From positions 7,998,001 to 8,062,000 of the forward strand of contig CM024181.1 of assembly GCA_013433145.1 (NCBI GenBank): 64,000 nucleotides of DNA, read 5' to 3'. The translations under genes and the position numbers were made by a program. This stretch comes from Ascaris suum. Taxonomy: Eukaryota; Nematoda; Chromadorea; Rhabditida; Ascarididae. Under the pieces are notes generated by a model. That model was not told the DNA's origin. It did no database searches and saw only the letters and a list, made by a program, of their open reading frames with translations. Positions 1 to 15,200 of the stretch are shown here, in pieces. Positions within the stretch are counted from its first letter, which is position 1, and each line of letters opens with the position of its first letter.

Positions 1-540
1 AATTCAATGTTCTTTATGTGCAAAGTGATTTTATCTTATCATAGAATCTGTTATCATATCATCATTTTCTTATAAAACTTCAGTTAATTATTTTATCTTA
101 TCATAGATCCATATCGGAATTAATATTTATTATGTAGAAAATATTTTTATAAAATCTCAATATTTTTTACTGCGGAGATTTGAGTAGAATCAAGAAGGAT
201 TCGCTGATTGTGTTAAGAATTTTCATGACGTCACTAAGTAAACAAATTAAAGATTCGAGTATTAAATGAAATTGAAAAATTTTATTGAAACGTATGTCTA
301 TAAAAGAAATTCCACTTTGAGTATAAGCGACCAGATAGCGACCATTTAGGGCAATATATAGAGCACTGAGAATTTCAACTGTCTGTACGGATGGAGTATC
401 CCTTTTTTGGCCTTCTATCCTTAATTTGTCCCTGAAAGATTCGCAAATTACTGCTCTTTCGATGCTCGACCAGGTGTTGTATAATCTGGCAATAAGACAA
501 GAGGTTAAGTTGTTTATTAAGCCTTTAAAAAATCAACAAC
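1..540. other. AT-rich sequence, no supported gene
   Basis: Mostly AT-rich non-coding sequence. On the minus strand an acceptor-like site near 495 (ttgccag) precedes an open stretch of about 36 codons ending in TGA near 380. Its reading, which includes QHLVEHRKSSNLRIF, matches no family I know. It could be a terminal exon of a gene to the right, but nothing supports this further. Confidence 0.3.
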
Positions 541-564
541 AGTAAGCCGGAGGGGATAATACTG

Positions 565-744
565 ATGGCAGAGGGGACGTCGCTCCGACAGAGCCTTGAC
601 ACGAATAGTGCCACCATGATGCCAGCGAGCATCGGACACTCCTCACCCCGAGCCATCTCGCGGCCCAACTTCGCACGGCTACAGTCTGAACCGGCCCTCG
701 CGAGGACAACAGACACCTCATGTGAAAAGCTAAAAGCGCACTAG
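565..744 (+). other. GC-rich candidate exon, unknown product
   Basis: A 59-codon open frame from ATG 565 to TAG 742-744, in an island clearly more GC-rich than its surroundings (roughly 540-760). The reading is rich in Ser, Pro and Arg (for example SPRAISRPNFARLQSEPA) and resembles a disordered regulatory tail. The frame is open upstream of the ATG, so it could be the last exon of a plus-strand gene off the left edge. The minus strand is also open here (533-835), so orientation is uncertain. I recognise no family. Confidence 0.25.
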
Positions 745-1706
745 TTCCTATAAGCAAACGCGCTGTTCTTTTATAGACATCGACCCTTGCTTGCCTCAAG
801 GCATTTGTAGGGAGTCTGCTGTGTCTTACGGTCATCGCTTCTCAGCTCTATCCGAAAGTAGCTCTTCTACAACTTACTGACTACTCCTTACACTTATATT
901 TTTATTTATATTATATAAATTTTGCCCAATAAATAGTGTTCCGAATGCGCACACAATCTTTGACCTACACTCTAGTGGAAATTGATTCTTTATTCAAACA
1001 ACTTGTTTTGATAGCCGATAGGACCGCATTCCTTTACCGTTCGTTCAACATTCGATTGAATACATTCGCGTTATACCATCATTAAAACTGCTTTCGGCCA
1101 TTCATCTCATAAATAACAAATTTAATCAAAATTAATGCTACTATAATTTAAACGTTTTTTAAAAATGCATATATTAAAATAACATCAACAATATTCATAG
1201 TATTTCAGTTATTAAATTTATGAGAATATAGAATATAGTTTTATGTAAAACTTAGCACTGTTGAACTCACACGCATCTCAGTTTGTATTCTACTTGGCAT
1301 ACCTCAGTTAAAGGTTGATACATGTGGGCGATCGCCTTATATTATTATTGCCGCCCATCCCACAAACTTTTTTACACAATATCAATAGCTGATTGATGTA
1401 TACCTCTGAGTTATATTAGAGATTTAATGGTGTTATTCGATTCTTTGGATATTATTGTTAAATAAATAATAAAATTGAAATAACTGAATAAAATTAAAAT
1501 TGCAAATGATTGAAAAAATTCTTCACATAAAAATGTGTCATTTCTTTAAAATTTTATTCGACATAGCTGCATAACACTTCACATTAACTATCATGGAAAA
1601 ATTTTTGCTGAATTTTACTAAAATAATTCCTATATGGTAATTTGTATATAATTACTATTATATAAAACTACAATATAAACGAATTGCAATAAATATTAAT
1701 ACTTGC

Positions 1707-1830
1707 TTACTAATATATAGTGGGGAATTATTACTAATAATATATGAATAAATGAGCTGTTATAAATACTAATAATTCTCTATTAATATGTAGTAGGGAA
1801 TTATTAATATATATGAATAAATAGTAATAA
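1707..1830 (+). repeat. Imperfect direct repeat, two copies
   Basis: Two neighbouring stretches share the order taatat-tag-ggggaattatta-ataata-atatgaataaat with small changes. A third partial copy (aattccttactaatatatga) follows to about 1850. This looks like local tandem duplication in AT-rich DNA. No coding potential. Confidence 0.55.
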
Positions 1831-2224
1831 TTCCTTACTAATATATGAAACTCTCTATATAATAATATGAAGTGTGCTAATTACCATAAAACGGCAGAGA
1901 AGTTTTTTTTTAATGTTGGGGTTTAAAGTACGTAGGAATGAAGTAATTGTGCTGTTGTAAAGTGTTCATCAATTAACAGAAACGCTCCTAGACGTTAACA
2001 TAAGCGGTTGTACAGATACACTATCGAAATCTAATAGCGAAATATCAAAGCATACACCTAAAAGATGACCCCCTGTTAAAAAGATTATTATTGGAAACAA
2101 GGGGTCGTTACCGAATAAATAAAGCAACAAAAACACCTGTAATACCGCAGATATTTTTGAACTAGGTGTGTTTGGAATTTCGAAATTTTGACACACATTA
2201 TCACCATCTCAAGAACACTCATGC

Positions 2225-2287
2225 TACTTCATTTATTCAATTTATGCAAATTTAGTACCTCACTTATTCGATTTATGCAAATTTAAT
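2225..2287 (+). repeat. Tandem ~31-bp duplication with octamer motif
   Basis: Two adjacent copies of a unit with the core atttatgcaaattta: ttcatttattcaatttatgc followed by aaatttagtacc, then tcacttattcgatttatgca followed by aatttaatctc. Each copy contains one ATGCAAAT octamer, at 2244-2251 and 2275-2282. Confidence 0.65.
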
Positions 2288-3381
2288 CTCAGAGTGAACA
2301 AAAAATTTGACAATAAGGCTCGTCGGAATTTTTCATAGTAACGATAATAAAAAAATTTTTCTAGAAGAAAAACTAAAAAATTATTCCAAAGTCTTTAGGA
2401 TTTCTTCTTGAATTTTCCTTCTCTCCTTTTTCATCACACTCTTTCATAGCAACTTTCTTTCTCTCTTTTTTTTTTCGCTTTTATCTCTTGATTTCTTTTG
2501 TCTTTCTTAATTGCCTCCATCCTTTTCTTTATTAACTCTATCCACTTTCATATTTGCCTTTCCCTATACTCTTCATTAATTACTTTCTCCTCTAATTTTC
2601 GCATAACTCATCTCTTGGTATAAATGCCATCGTTTAATATTTTGAAATTCGCTTATTTTGCATAAATACTCGTACAAATTACTTATGAACGTAGAGTTTT
2701 CTTGGTGGTGATTTAATTTATTAGCGCATCGATTAAACCGCTAAACATATTTGCATAATCGAGAATGCGATATTCAACAATAATAATATCAAATTTGTTG
2801 ATGTTGTTGCATATGCATGAATCTCATAATTTTTTAGTTTCTTTGATTAGTTATAGTTAATCAGCCTAAAACTGAATATTTCCTCCAAATTGAGTTTGCC
2901 AACTTGCTTCAACAGCTAATCCACTTTAGAATGCTATAAAATCGAATGCAATTGCTTGTAATAATTATTGCATTTATTTGAAAATTACAATCAAGTCATT
3001 GCATTTAAAACAAGAAATATGAGGAAAACTATGCAAATGTAAGGAAAACATTATGCAAATGTAATCTAGCTGATTTTACATTCGAATAAATAATCGATCC
3101 ATTGAAAATATCTTAACAAAAAAAAAATTCGATTCGACTTCCTTCATCTATGCGATGGAATTCAAAGCCGATTTAATAGACGAAAATTCTCTTGCAAGGA
3201 ATAATCATCTACCAAGTGTTTCGGAGTGGCGGCACTGCGGAAAAAAATTCAGGTTTTAAGTTTTTTTTTTCCAAATTCAAACGCATTCTCAACTTTCATC
3301 GCCGTTTAATTAGCTAAGTGAAGAATCCAATAATCTGTGCAATAAATTTTCGTTTATTTGATCAACTTTATCGTATTTTCA

Positions 3382-3638
3382 GGGCTGTGTACACGAACTA
3401 TTACGATGTGTTCAAGTGTTTAAAGATGTGCACTTCTCAAGGCGGAAGATTGGCTCACATAGTTGGCATCCTTACACAGTACCGAACGTCCCGAGCAGTT
3501 GTGAATGTATGTGGCCTGTCGACAAATATGGTCATCAAGAATTATAAGCATGAGTTTTCGAGCTTATCAAATGCTATTGTTGGAGAGATTCAGCTTTGCA
3601 GCTTAGCAATTATCACTGCAAGCCGATTGCACTCATGA
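3382..3638 (+). other. Possible exon, unknown product
   Basis: A good acceptor-like sequence (tattttcag, ending at about 3381) is followed by some 85 open codons to a TGA at 3636-3638. Base composition is less AT-rich than the flanks. The reading (for example CTSQGGRLAHIVGILTQY) matches no family I know, and no partner exon was found. It could equally be chance. Confidence 0.2.
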
Positions 3639-3639
3639 G

Positions 3640-6600
3640 TGGTGATTGTTTTATTTCGTATTTGACCGGATATTTCCGTTAGATGGAATTACTTGGGTTT
3701 GATTAAATTTAATTGATGTTTAATTTTAATTCAAGTTCATGCTGATGTCTACATATGATAACTACATCCATATGCAAGATCTAAACTGTTGACGTGTTGC
3801 TTTTGTGATCTATCTCTCCCTATCGATCGGCACATAGAGCATTGTCGCTTATCGACTCTATTTGAGCGTCAAACGTTCATCAGTACCATTCAGTATCGGA
3901 AGTTACGAGCGCATAAGCGTCCGTCCTATGAGTTACAGTTTGTACGTTCATTTCTAACATAGATTTTTATTCTCGATCATTTGCACCTCCAACTTAATTT
4001 GTATGCAAATTAAGATTAAAAATATCTTAGTTTTTTTTTTTAATTTGAAGAAGAAAAAAAAGAAAATATCTGTTCCAAAAAATAGAGGAATTTTCGCAAA
4101 AGCAAAATATCTGTTACCTGGCATGACCTATAAAAGATATAATGAGAAGCTCGTAGAGGTAAAATTAATCTTTAGGTATCTGAAGTTATATTAGGCAGAT
4201 TTCGATTTGCTTGCTTCCTTTTTGTTATTAAGTGCATTTTCCGTGCGGGAAAGCAAGCTCGATGTTTTATTTTCCTTCTTCTTCTCTAGTAATTACTAAA
4301 ATTGTTAAGTCTTTTATGCTGTCTATTTTCATATATTATTAATAAGTGAGAATTCTCACATGTTGTAATTAATAATGAAAAATAGAATGAATTGTTCTGC
4401 AAAAAAAAAAAAAAAAATTATGAGTAATTAGAGGAATGATCTATTTGCTTCTTCTCAATATTTCCTCCTATCCTTTTTATTCGTTCTTAAATTCTTTCAC
4501 CTTTATATGATGCTAAAATACATGAAATGACTCCTTCTAGGCGCTGCTGTAACACATGAAGCAATTTCAAGCTTTAAAAAAACTTAACAAGACCAAGCAT
4601 AGCCGGCAATATAATATAGCCATTCGAGATGCATCTGCGTTATTCCTATCTTCTCTTCGAATTTTCTTAGTCAACAAATGAGAAGGGATAATAGATGCAA
4701 TATGCACTTTTTTTCAATCTCGGAAAGCACCGAAAAAAAAAAACTAGGAAAGCGCATCAAGTATGCTGGACGATTTGTGCTATATCAATTCTGCATAACA
4801 AGTCATCAAAATCATTTCAATGAGTCGTTATTATTAAATAAATGAACACTCGAAACAATTTATTCATAGAATATATCACAATCTTCTCACCTATAAGTTT
4901 CCGAAATTTTCCTTTCGTTGTTTAGCAATTCTCTGTGATGTTGGTGGAGCTCTTTCAAAAGGCGTACCTTTGACGTATCTGTATCTGTGGCGCAGAGTTT
5001 ATCCATCAATTCCCGTTTTCGTCCGTTGCCAATTTGAAATTATTTGAATAGATGGATAAATATATTTGCATATACATACATAGTCCTCTGTTGAGTGGAT
5101 GCACATCACTGATATAAATTTACATAATTACATGACAGCAAAAGAATGCTCAATATTACATCTTCGAATGCGTTTATTCAATTTCGCTAAGTGTACTCTA
5201 CAAGTAATAGTCTTTTTTTTGCCCTTTAGAAAGAAGCTTGGCTTGTAATTTTAGCATAACTGACTAATTCATAAATTATAACGAAAAATTTCCCCTAGGA
5301 TCAAGTTTAATTTCACTGAGCATTCTTTTATTACAACTTGCTTGCATACTATCAAATTTTATGATAGTCTTTGTGATTCAGAATTCAACCTGACTGATAT
5401 GCGTTGATATGACGTTTAAAAAAATTCTTTTTGGTTTGCAAATTTTTATTCAAATTATTCTATATGCAACCGCGATTTCGGTTATCGTCATCAAAAAAAA
5501 AAAAAAAAAAAACAAATCGCCCACTATTCATTTCAATGAGATTTGCATCTCGCGGGGAAAATATGCTCATGATTTTATATTTTATATTGTCTCCTAGTTG
5601 TTTCCGTAAGAAAAAATTACCTACAAAATGATACTTCTATCTTATTATTAATCTGCTTATATAGTAAAATTACTGCAAGACCGATAGTATATTACGAATG
5701 AAAATCAATGCATCATCGCTGTTGTTTCTTCTTTCAGAATTTTAGAAAGTTCAGTAAATTCTCAGACGAAAAATGCTTTAGGTGATATAATGAATCACCG
5801 ATCGATTCATAAATGCTTTTTGGGCATAGTTGTGGTTCTCCTCCCTATTCCCCACCACCCCGCCCTCACCCTCCACCGCCGATTCTGATATTCATCTTTC
5901 CTTCCTCTCAAAGAAGGGAATCTGAATAGCATGAATAAATTAGTTGAAAATCTGCGATATTTTGTTTTGCTGTTCAACTATGTGTTGCGTTTAGATCGTA
6001 GTAAAGACAAGGGAGTTGTTTGTAAGTGCAAAAGAACAGCTCTTAGTGAAATTACAATGTTGCTCGTAAAATCTTTACAGTATCGCTGTAATGAACGTTG
6101 ATGCATTGTGATAACCGAATGCTTGCATTAACGTTCACCTTAATGCAACGATTAGTTAATTTATTATTATTATTATTATTATTGTTGACTGAACATTGCA
6201 AAGATAAAATTGTCATTGTAATTAGATGATAGTAGAAAAATAGGTTAGTGAGAATTATGGCCAAATATGGCCAATAAAATTAAGGAAAAAATATGTGGTG
6301 TTCTGGCCAAAAATAGAAAAACAATTTATCTTATCACGTTCATACTTCGAGGTTATTGGCGTGATGGATTTTTTTTTATTGTTTCGTATCCTCTATTCAA
6401 AACACATGAAAGATATGAATCTGTTGTGATGAATTTAGGGCAAATGCACTTAATATCCGATGAAATTCTTCAGTTATATGATATCATGAGATATCACTTA
6501 TCTTTCGAATTGAAATTCGTTCGTTCTCGCATTGATTTGTCAATCATTTCTTAACAATTCAACAACCACAAATGGTTTAGCCTACCTGAACGGTGATGAT

Positions 6601-7495
6601 TTATTTTATTTGAGTAATTGAGAAACTTTTCTTTAAAGAAATAATTCCACTCGAATAAATAACGATAAAATATGAGGATTTTTTTTTTGTAATTATAGGG
6701 TTAAAAGAGATAAAAGAGAAGAACGTTGATATATGGGTTTAATTGAATTTTTGCGATCAACGAATAGTGCTTGCAGTAGAAAAATGTTGCATTGCTAATC
6801 ACTCCTTTCATAAATAGCACATGCGGTGCTTATTTCAACTCATTATCATTCGAGATGAAATTCATTTATGATTTCAATGATTAAAAATCCAATTTCGAGG
6901 TAAATAACAAATTCGACATTGGCACTTTGGGCTGTTAGAGAGGTAAAAGCGCTTAGCGGTTTCGTTTCAAGGTTCATTTGATTTCATTTAAAGCTATCTC
7001 GGGCACTATATCACTTTCTTCATTTGAGTACCTCTATCGCTTTCTCTCCTCGATCCTCTCACTAGTAAAAAATGCTTGAGGCACAAGTATGATGGACGCA
7101 AATATTTGCAAATCGTAAAATTGACCTTATAGGTCGAGATTGGAAAAAACTCTCGCTTTCTATGCTCACTCGTGTGTTTTAGCATAAAGCATTAGCTGTC
7201 CCGACGTTGCACCTTCATATATCTTCGAAATAACCACTTCAAGATAGCAGAGCGTATTGTATACTTCGAGAATTGCAACGATCATAGAGCCACATATATC
7301 AGCCCGCAATGTGCTTTCCTATTTCCCTGTAATCTGTTTCCTTGATGATGCTATATTATACCTTGTCTTATGTTTTCAAGAAATGTTTCACTGATTTCTG
7401 CTATCAATACAAACAAATATTTATGCTGCCATTTTTGTGTGTGCATTTTGCATTGCTCGGATTTTTCTCGACTGGTCAATCTGTGAACTGTGTGG
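3640..7495. other. Intergenic AT-rich region
   Basis: No supported gene. Holds scattered homopolymer A and T runs, a short (TTA)n at about 6161-6183, a C-rich pyrimidine patch near 5850-5880, and octamer motifs at 4003, 5064 and 5541. The 95-codon plus frame at 6267-6554 has AT-rich codon use and no domain. Confidence 0.5.
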
Positions 7496-7499
7496 TGTT

Positions 7500-7612
7500 C
7501 TTTTGTTGTTTATGTGTATGTGTGCGTCTGTGTGTATGTGTGTCCGTGTGTACGCGTGTCTGTGTGCGTGCGCATTCATATGCGCATGTATATTGCATAG
7601 TTGTTTGCGCAT

Positions 7613-7687
<75 letters not shown>

Positions 7688-7750
7688 GCACGTGTGTGTA
7701 TACGTGTACACGCGTATGTGTGCATGTGTACGTTATGTGTGTCTGTGTAT
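7500..7750. repeat. Alternating (TG)n-(TA)n-(TG)n tract
   Basis: A central (TA)n array (about 7615-7685) is flanked on both sides by TG/CG-rich alternating purine-pyrimidine DNA (about 7500-7570 and 7686-7750). The whole forms about 250 bp of nearly uninterrupted alternation. Four long open frames here (Cys/Val-rich, Tyr/Ile-rich, His/Thr-rich) are products of the repeat, not genes. Confidence 0.9.
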
Positions 7751-8266
7751 TGAGCGATTTCAGATGCCATTATACGGGAAAAGGAAAAAACTTTTTAAGT
7801 GCTGAATCAGTCTTGATAGTTTTCTCGTCTTCCAGGTAGTGCGCATTTTCATTTACTAATTAGCGCTTAACTGACATTAATTTGCATAATTCTGTTGTTT
7901 TGCATTATTCATTAATAAATTAAAGAGCTTGCTTTGAGAATTTATATAAGCATCACTTTTATGGGAAACAAACAAAAAAACTCATCAATAATGCACATCA
8001 CTTGCAATCTATTAATAGCCACAAATTAGTAAATTATTTTTCTAGAGGAAGGAAATTTCAAGTCACCTGCAGATCGGATCTCAGACCACCTAAATAACCA
8101 TGAATTTTTTTTGCGACATTTGAGAAGTGAAGGCAATGTGTGCAACGACTCGGGGTCTGCTATCCACTGTTTAAAAAAGCGCTTAATAACACTACATGCA
8201 GGATATTGTCTGGTATGAAGGCCAAGATGGGATAATACTAAAATTTATTATGCTCGCCTTATAATA

Positions 8267-9298
<1,032 letters not shown>

Positions 9299-12200
9299 TC
9301 ACTTCTGTACGGTGGCCTTGGGTTTGGGAAGCTCCGTCTGGATAGAGGCCAACTCGTCATCCCATGCTTTCTCGATCTTTGACCAGTGTGCAAGCAACTC
9401 CTTCTTGCGTTGTTCTCGTTTATTGAAGTAATAGGGAAACTGCTCTCGTTCAGGCAATGTCCACTGTTCAGAATCGAGTATCTGGAAAAGCAATCAACCA
9501 ATTAGATGCTGTCAAGCTGAAGGTTTGAAGGATCTATTTCATATGAATGCATGAACGACCCGAAATCTTCGAAGAACATCAAGAACATCCGTATATAAGA
9601 GAAGGACAATAAAAACGCCTGCTTCGGAAAGACAAAAGGACAAAAGGACATAAGGACAAAATTTCTAGTTCTTTAGAGCAGGAGGTCCACACCATTCATC
9701 GACCGGATCTGAGGTCATGTTTCTGTACTACAGCAAACTTTTAATTTCTACTGTTACACAAAACTGTAGATGGAACTTAAATTTTCCGAGAGCATCTCCA
9801 AGAAGGCCCAATGGAGTCGAGATACAGCAAAGGTTCCTTTGAGGGAAACAACGTTACGGTGAAATGAATTGCCTGAGATGATGATATCCAGCAAACAGTT
9901 TCCAATATAGCGCATGATTAAAACATTTCATTTCATTATCTTCACTAAGACCAATACCCCAACTTCTTTACCGAAACTTACCTATTCGATGTTAACATCG
10001 ACAAAACTAAACCATATCATCTTCGGTATTGAGGTACATATAAAACACACCACGCTAACGTTCACAATTAAAACAGTTACATCGCAATGAGGTTTCTCCG
10101 CGAGTACGCAAATGGACGGGTATACACACTGAATGAAAAATCGATGAAACTGACAAAAAAGTCATTGCAGCAAAAATCGTGACAAATATTTCACGCTGCT
10201 ATAGAAAAAGTTTTAAATACGTTTCAAAGGATGTGCTTTTGGCTTTGCCAAATAAAAAATCACTTGAGGCGATCAGTACCAATACTTGTCCCTCCCCGTC
10301 CCCCAACCTACTCCCGTCTTAATGGTTGGTCATATTGGCCTTAATCATTCGTGCAGAAATGGCAGATAAATGTGACGCCCGAAACGAGTACAATCCTCTC
10401 TCAAGTCAAAAAAAAAAAAGAATCAAAATGATTCAAGTCACAAACGGAAGTTCGTTTGATGACTGGAAAAGCTATCGGCTAGTGACTCTAAACAATAAGC
10501 TATAATAGCAAATATTTTTCAATAGTTAAAATTTTATCCATCAGAGTCACTTCAATTTTAAGAGGCAATTTCCCCACAAATGGAATTACAATTGACGACC
10601 ATCAGGGGTACCTCAATTTGCATCAGCAACGATCCTACGAATTGCGTATCACTCAAAACATCTTCGACTATAATCGTCCTCTTCGTTCGCTTATATTACA
10701 ACTTTCAAAATGAAATTTACAAAAACACTTTAACATCAACAGTTTTCATTTTTTGAAGAATTTCTCTCTCGCCGAATAAAATCCTACGGTGCCTCCTGAA
10801 TATCAAATGAGACTTAAGAAGCAAAGACCAACCACATCTGGCGATTCTCGTTCACGATCGTAGGAACTTCCTCCAGGATCGAGCGCAACTAGAAATTTTT
10901 AACGTTTTACAAGAAAACAATGCAAGTACGTTGTCGGCAATAGATCAATGGGTTTATTCTTCGAGCGGTAATTTTGCCTCGTGGGTTCAAATCTATTGCA
11001 AAAATTTCCAAAAAGAATCAAGTATAAATTGCGAGGAAGTTCATTGCCGTTCGCTTCATTAAGCACCTAGAATAGAGGGCAAATATAAACGATAAGCTTA
11101 TGCTTGAGGCATCTCAACAATTTCCCATAATGACGAACGCCGTGAGCAATCATTTCACCTTATCCACTGAGTACGTCACTCATACCTTTAGCAAAAAAAA
11201 AAGAAACGAAGCAGAAATTTATCACTCCAAGGGCGCAAGGCTCCCTCCACTAAATAAATTAAATTGAATTAAATTAATAAAAGGAATCAAACTAAATAAA
11301 TAAATAGAATTAAAATAATTAACTAATAAAATCAAATTAACCAAAATAAGTCAAATTAAATAAAATCAATAAAATATAATTTAAATAATTAAATCAAATT
11401 CGCTAAACTAGATTAATGGAATTGAATTAAATTAAGCAAATAAATTAAATTAAATTAATAAATTAAATTGAATAAACAAACTAAAATTAATAAATCAATT
11501 AAATTAAGTAAATAAACTATACTAATAAGTAAAAAGTAAATTAATTAAATCAAATAATTAAATAAAGTAAACAAATTGAAATAAATAAATGGACTAAATT
11601 AGATGAATAAATAAAACGAATAATTAGAATTGAATAAATAAATAAAATTAAATAAAGAAATTAAACCAACAAATTAATTTAATTAAACTAATAAATTGAA
11701 ATAACGAACGAATTAAATTAAATAAATGAACTAAATTAAACAAACTAATCAAACAAAATCATTAAATTAATTTAATTCAATCCAATTAAATAAGTAAACA
11801 AAAGTAAATTAATTAAATTAAATTTAAATAAATAAATTAAATTAAACTAACTTAACTTAACTAAATAAATGAATTAAACTGAATTAATGAATGAAATAAG
11901 TAAGAAAATCAAACAAATGAATTAAATAAAATGAATAATTAAACTAAATAAACAATTTTAAATTTAATAAATTAAATGAATGAAAAAACATCAAATTAAA
12001 TTAATTAAATTAAATAAATCAAATTAATTAAGTTAAATTAAATTAAATTAATAAACCAAATTAAACAAATAAGTTAAATTAAACTAATAAATTAAAATGA
12101 ATAAACAAATTAAAATAAATTAATTAATTAAATTAAGTGAATAAATTAAACAAATAAGTAAAAACTGAGTTAACTAAATTCAATTAAATTAACAAAATTT

Positions 12201-15200
12201 AACTAATTTAATTAAATTAAGTACTTAAATAAAATAACTAAATTAAATCTCATGAATAAATAAAATGAATAAACAGAACTAAATAAAAAGAAAATTAAAT
12301 TAGCCAAATTAATTCAACTGAATTAACAAATTAAACTAAACAAAAATTAAATAAAATAAAAGAATTAAATTAACAAAGTTAATTAAACAAAAAATTAAAC
12401 TAAATCAATTAAACTGAAATAATAAAATTCAATTAAATGAAGAAACAAAAGCAAATTAACTAAAATAAATTTAAATAAAACAATTAACTCAGTTAAATTA
12501 GTTTAATTTAATTAATTTACTTCAAATAATTCAACTTAATTAAATTAAACCAATCAAATTAAATTAATTTAATTAAATAAATTCAATAATTAAATAAATG
12601 AACTAAATTACATAAATTAATTTAACAAAATAATAAAATTGAATTAATTTAATTCAATTAAATAAATAAACAAAAGTAAATTAATTAAATTAAACTTAGT
12701 TAATTAAATTAGATTCAACTAATTGAATTAAACCTATTAAAACAATTAACTTAATTAAATCAGTTTGATTAAGTTAATATAATTCAATTAATTAAACTAA
12801 ATTAAATTAAATTATACCAATTACATCAAATTAACTTACCTAAATAAATTAGTTAATAAATAAATTAAATTAGATGAATAAATAAACTCAATAAATAGCA
12901 CTAGGTAGATAATTTCAATTAAATAAAGAAATTAAGTTAAATTAAATAACTAAATTAAATAATTAAATTTAAAACTAAATAAATAATTAAAATTAAATTA
13001 ATTAAATTGGTTCAATTAAATAAAATAAAAAATTAATTAAATTAATTAAACTAAATTAATCAAATTAAATTAACTAAACTAAATTCAATTAAGTTAAATA
13101 AATAAATGAACTAAACTAAATTAATAAATTAAATCAAACAAGGAAGAAAATTCAAACAAATAATTTAAATAAAATAAATAAATGAAACTAAATAAACAAA
13201 TTTAAAAAATAAATTAATTAAATTAAATAGTTTAAATTAAATTAATTTAATTAATGCATTTAAATTAATTAAGTTAAGTAGACAAACTAAATCAAGTAAA
13301 TAAATAAAATTAAATTAATAAATCAAATTGAAAGAATAAATTCAATTGAAAATCAAGTTAAAATAATCCAATTAATTTAATTAAGCAAATAAATTAAGCT
13401 AAATAAACCAACCGAATTAAATTAAATTAATTAGATTAAATTAAATAGGTGAATTTAATTAAACCAAACCAATTACCTTAATTAAAGAAACTAATTAAAT
13501 CAAATTTAATTAATTAAACGAATAAATAAAGAAAATTAAATACGCAAATTAAATTAAACTAATAAACAACTAAAATAAATTAATTAAATTAAATTCATTT
13601 AACTAAATTACATAAGTTGAATTAAATTAATTAATTTAATTAAACAACTAAATCAAATTGAACATATAAATTGAATAAAATAAATAAACTAAATTTAAAA
13701 AATCAAAATAAATAGATTAAATTAAATAAACAAATAAACAAGTGAAATTAAATAAATAAAAAAAATCAAATTATTTAAGTTTAGTTAACTAAATAAATCA
13801 ATTCAATTAACTAAGTTAAATTTAATTAATTAAATTAAATTAATTAGACTAAATTGATTTAGTTTAATTAATCAAATTGAATTAAATTAGTGAAAATAAA
13901 CTTTAATTAATTAAGTTGAATTAAATAAATTAAAATAGGTAAATAAATAAAATTAAACTAATTAAATTAAACAAATAAACTGAATAAATTGAACTAAATT
14001 AAATAAGCAAATTAAACTAAACAAATAAACTAAGTTATATAAACTAAATTAATTAAGTTAAATTAAATAAATAAGTTAAATCAAATAAAGTAAATAAATA
14101 AAACTAAATGAATTCAATCTAGTTTAATCAACTAAACTAAATCTAATTAACTAGATAAAATTAATTATTTAAACTAAACTTATTTGATTAAATTAAATCT
14201 GATGAATTAAATTAAATGAATTAAATCAAATTAATTTAGTTGGTTTAAATCGAATTAATTAAATAAATTAATTTAATTTAATTAACTAAATAAATTTAAT
14301 CAATCTAATTAAATAAACTAAATTAAATAAATTTAACAAAATTAAATTAATTAATTAAAGTCAATAAATAAATTAAATTGAATTAATAAACTGAATTAAA
14401 TTAATGAACAAATAAATAAAACTAAATTGAATAAATTAAGTTAACTTAAATGAGTTAAACTAAATTAAACAAATAAATTAAATTAAATAAATAAGTAAAA
14501 TCAAATAAAAAAAATTAAATTACATTAGTAAATTAAATCAAATTAATATAATAAAATAAATTCAATTGAATGAACAAAGTGAATTAAACAAATTAATTTA
14601 ATTAAATAAATGAATCAATTTAATTTAATTTAATTATTCAATTAAATTAATTAATTAATTAAAATAAATGAATAAATTAAAGCAAATAAATTTAAAAAAT
14701 TGAACAAATAAACTAATAAAGCAAATAGATCAAATTAAGTAAAGAAATTCAATTAGTTAAACTAAATCAATTAAATTAAATTGAATTAGCCCTATAGAAA
14801 TAAGCTAATTTCATTGAATTAGATTTAACTAATTAAATTAATTTGGTTAAGTCAAATGAATAAATTAAACAAAATTATTTAAATTAATTATAATAGATCA
14901 AACTAGCTAAATTAAAATAAAATAAATTAAATTAAATGAATAAATTGATTTAAATGAGTAAATTAAATTAAACAAATAAATTAAATACATATGTAAATAA
15001 AATTAAATTAATTAAATTAAATTAAACTAAGTTAAATTAATTAAATAAATGAATAAAATTAAACAAGTAAATGAAACTAAAGAAGTAAATTAAATAAAAT
15101 AAATAAGTCTAATTAAATAAATTGAATTAAATTAAATTAGTTTAATTTAATTAAACTAACACAACTTAACGAGATTAATTAAATTAAATAATTAAATAAA

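Larger units (their letters stand above)
760..3370. other. Intergenic AT-rich region
   Basis: No exon-like sequence seen. Contains two imperfect copies of an element with the core aattattaata and atatgaataaat (about 1707-1760 and 1782-1830), a T/C-rich stretch near 2400-2480, and four octamer motifs described elsewhere. The 75-codon minus frame at 1969-2196 has no recognisable features. Confidence 0.5.

Noticed and set aside
7421..7805. Four overlapping open frames of 64-122 codons
   Set aside because: They are read-throughs of the TG/TA microsatellite (runs of Tyr-Ile, Cys-Val, His-Thr), with no exon borders or domain.
10976..11000. tRNA B-box-like gggttcaaatct
   Set aside because: No A-box, anticodon stem or acceptor pairing at the right distance on either side.
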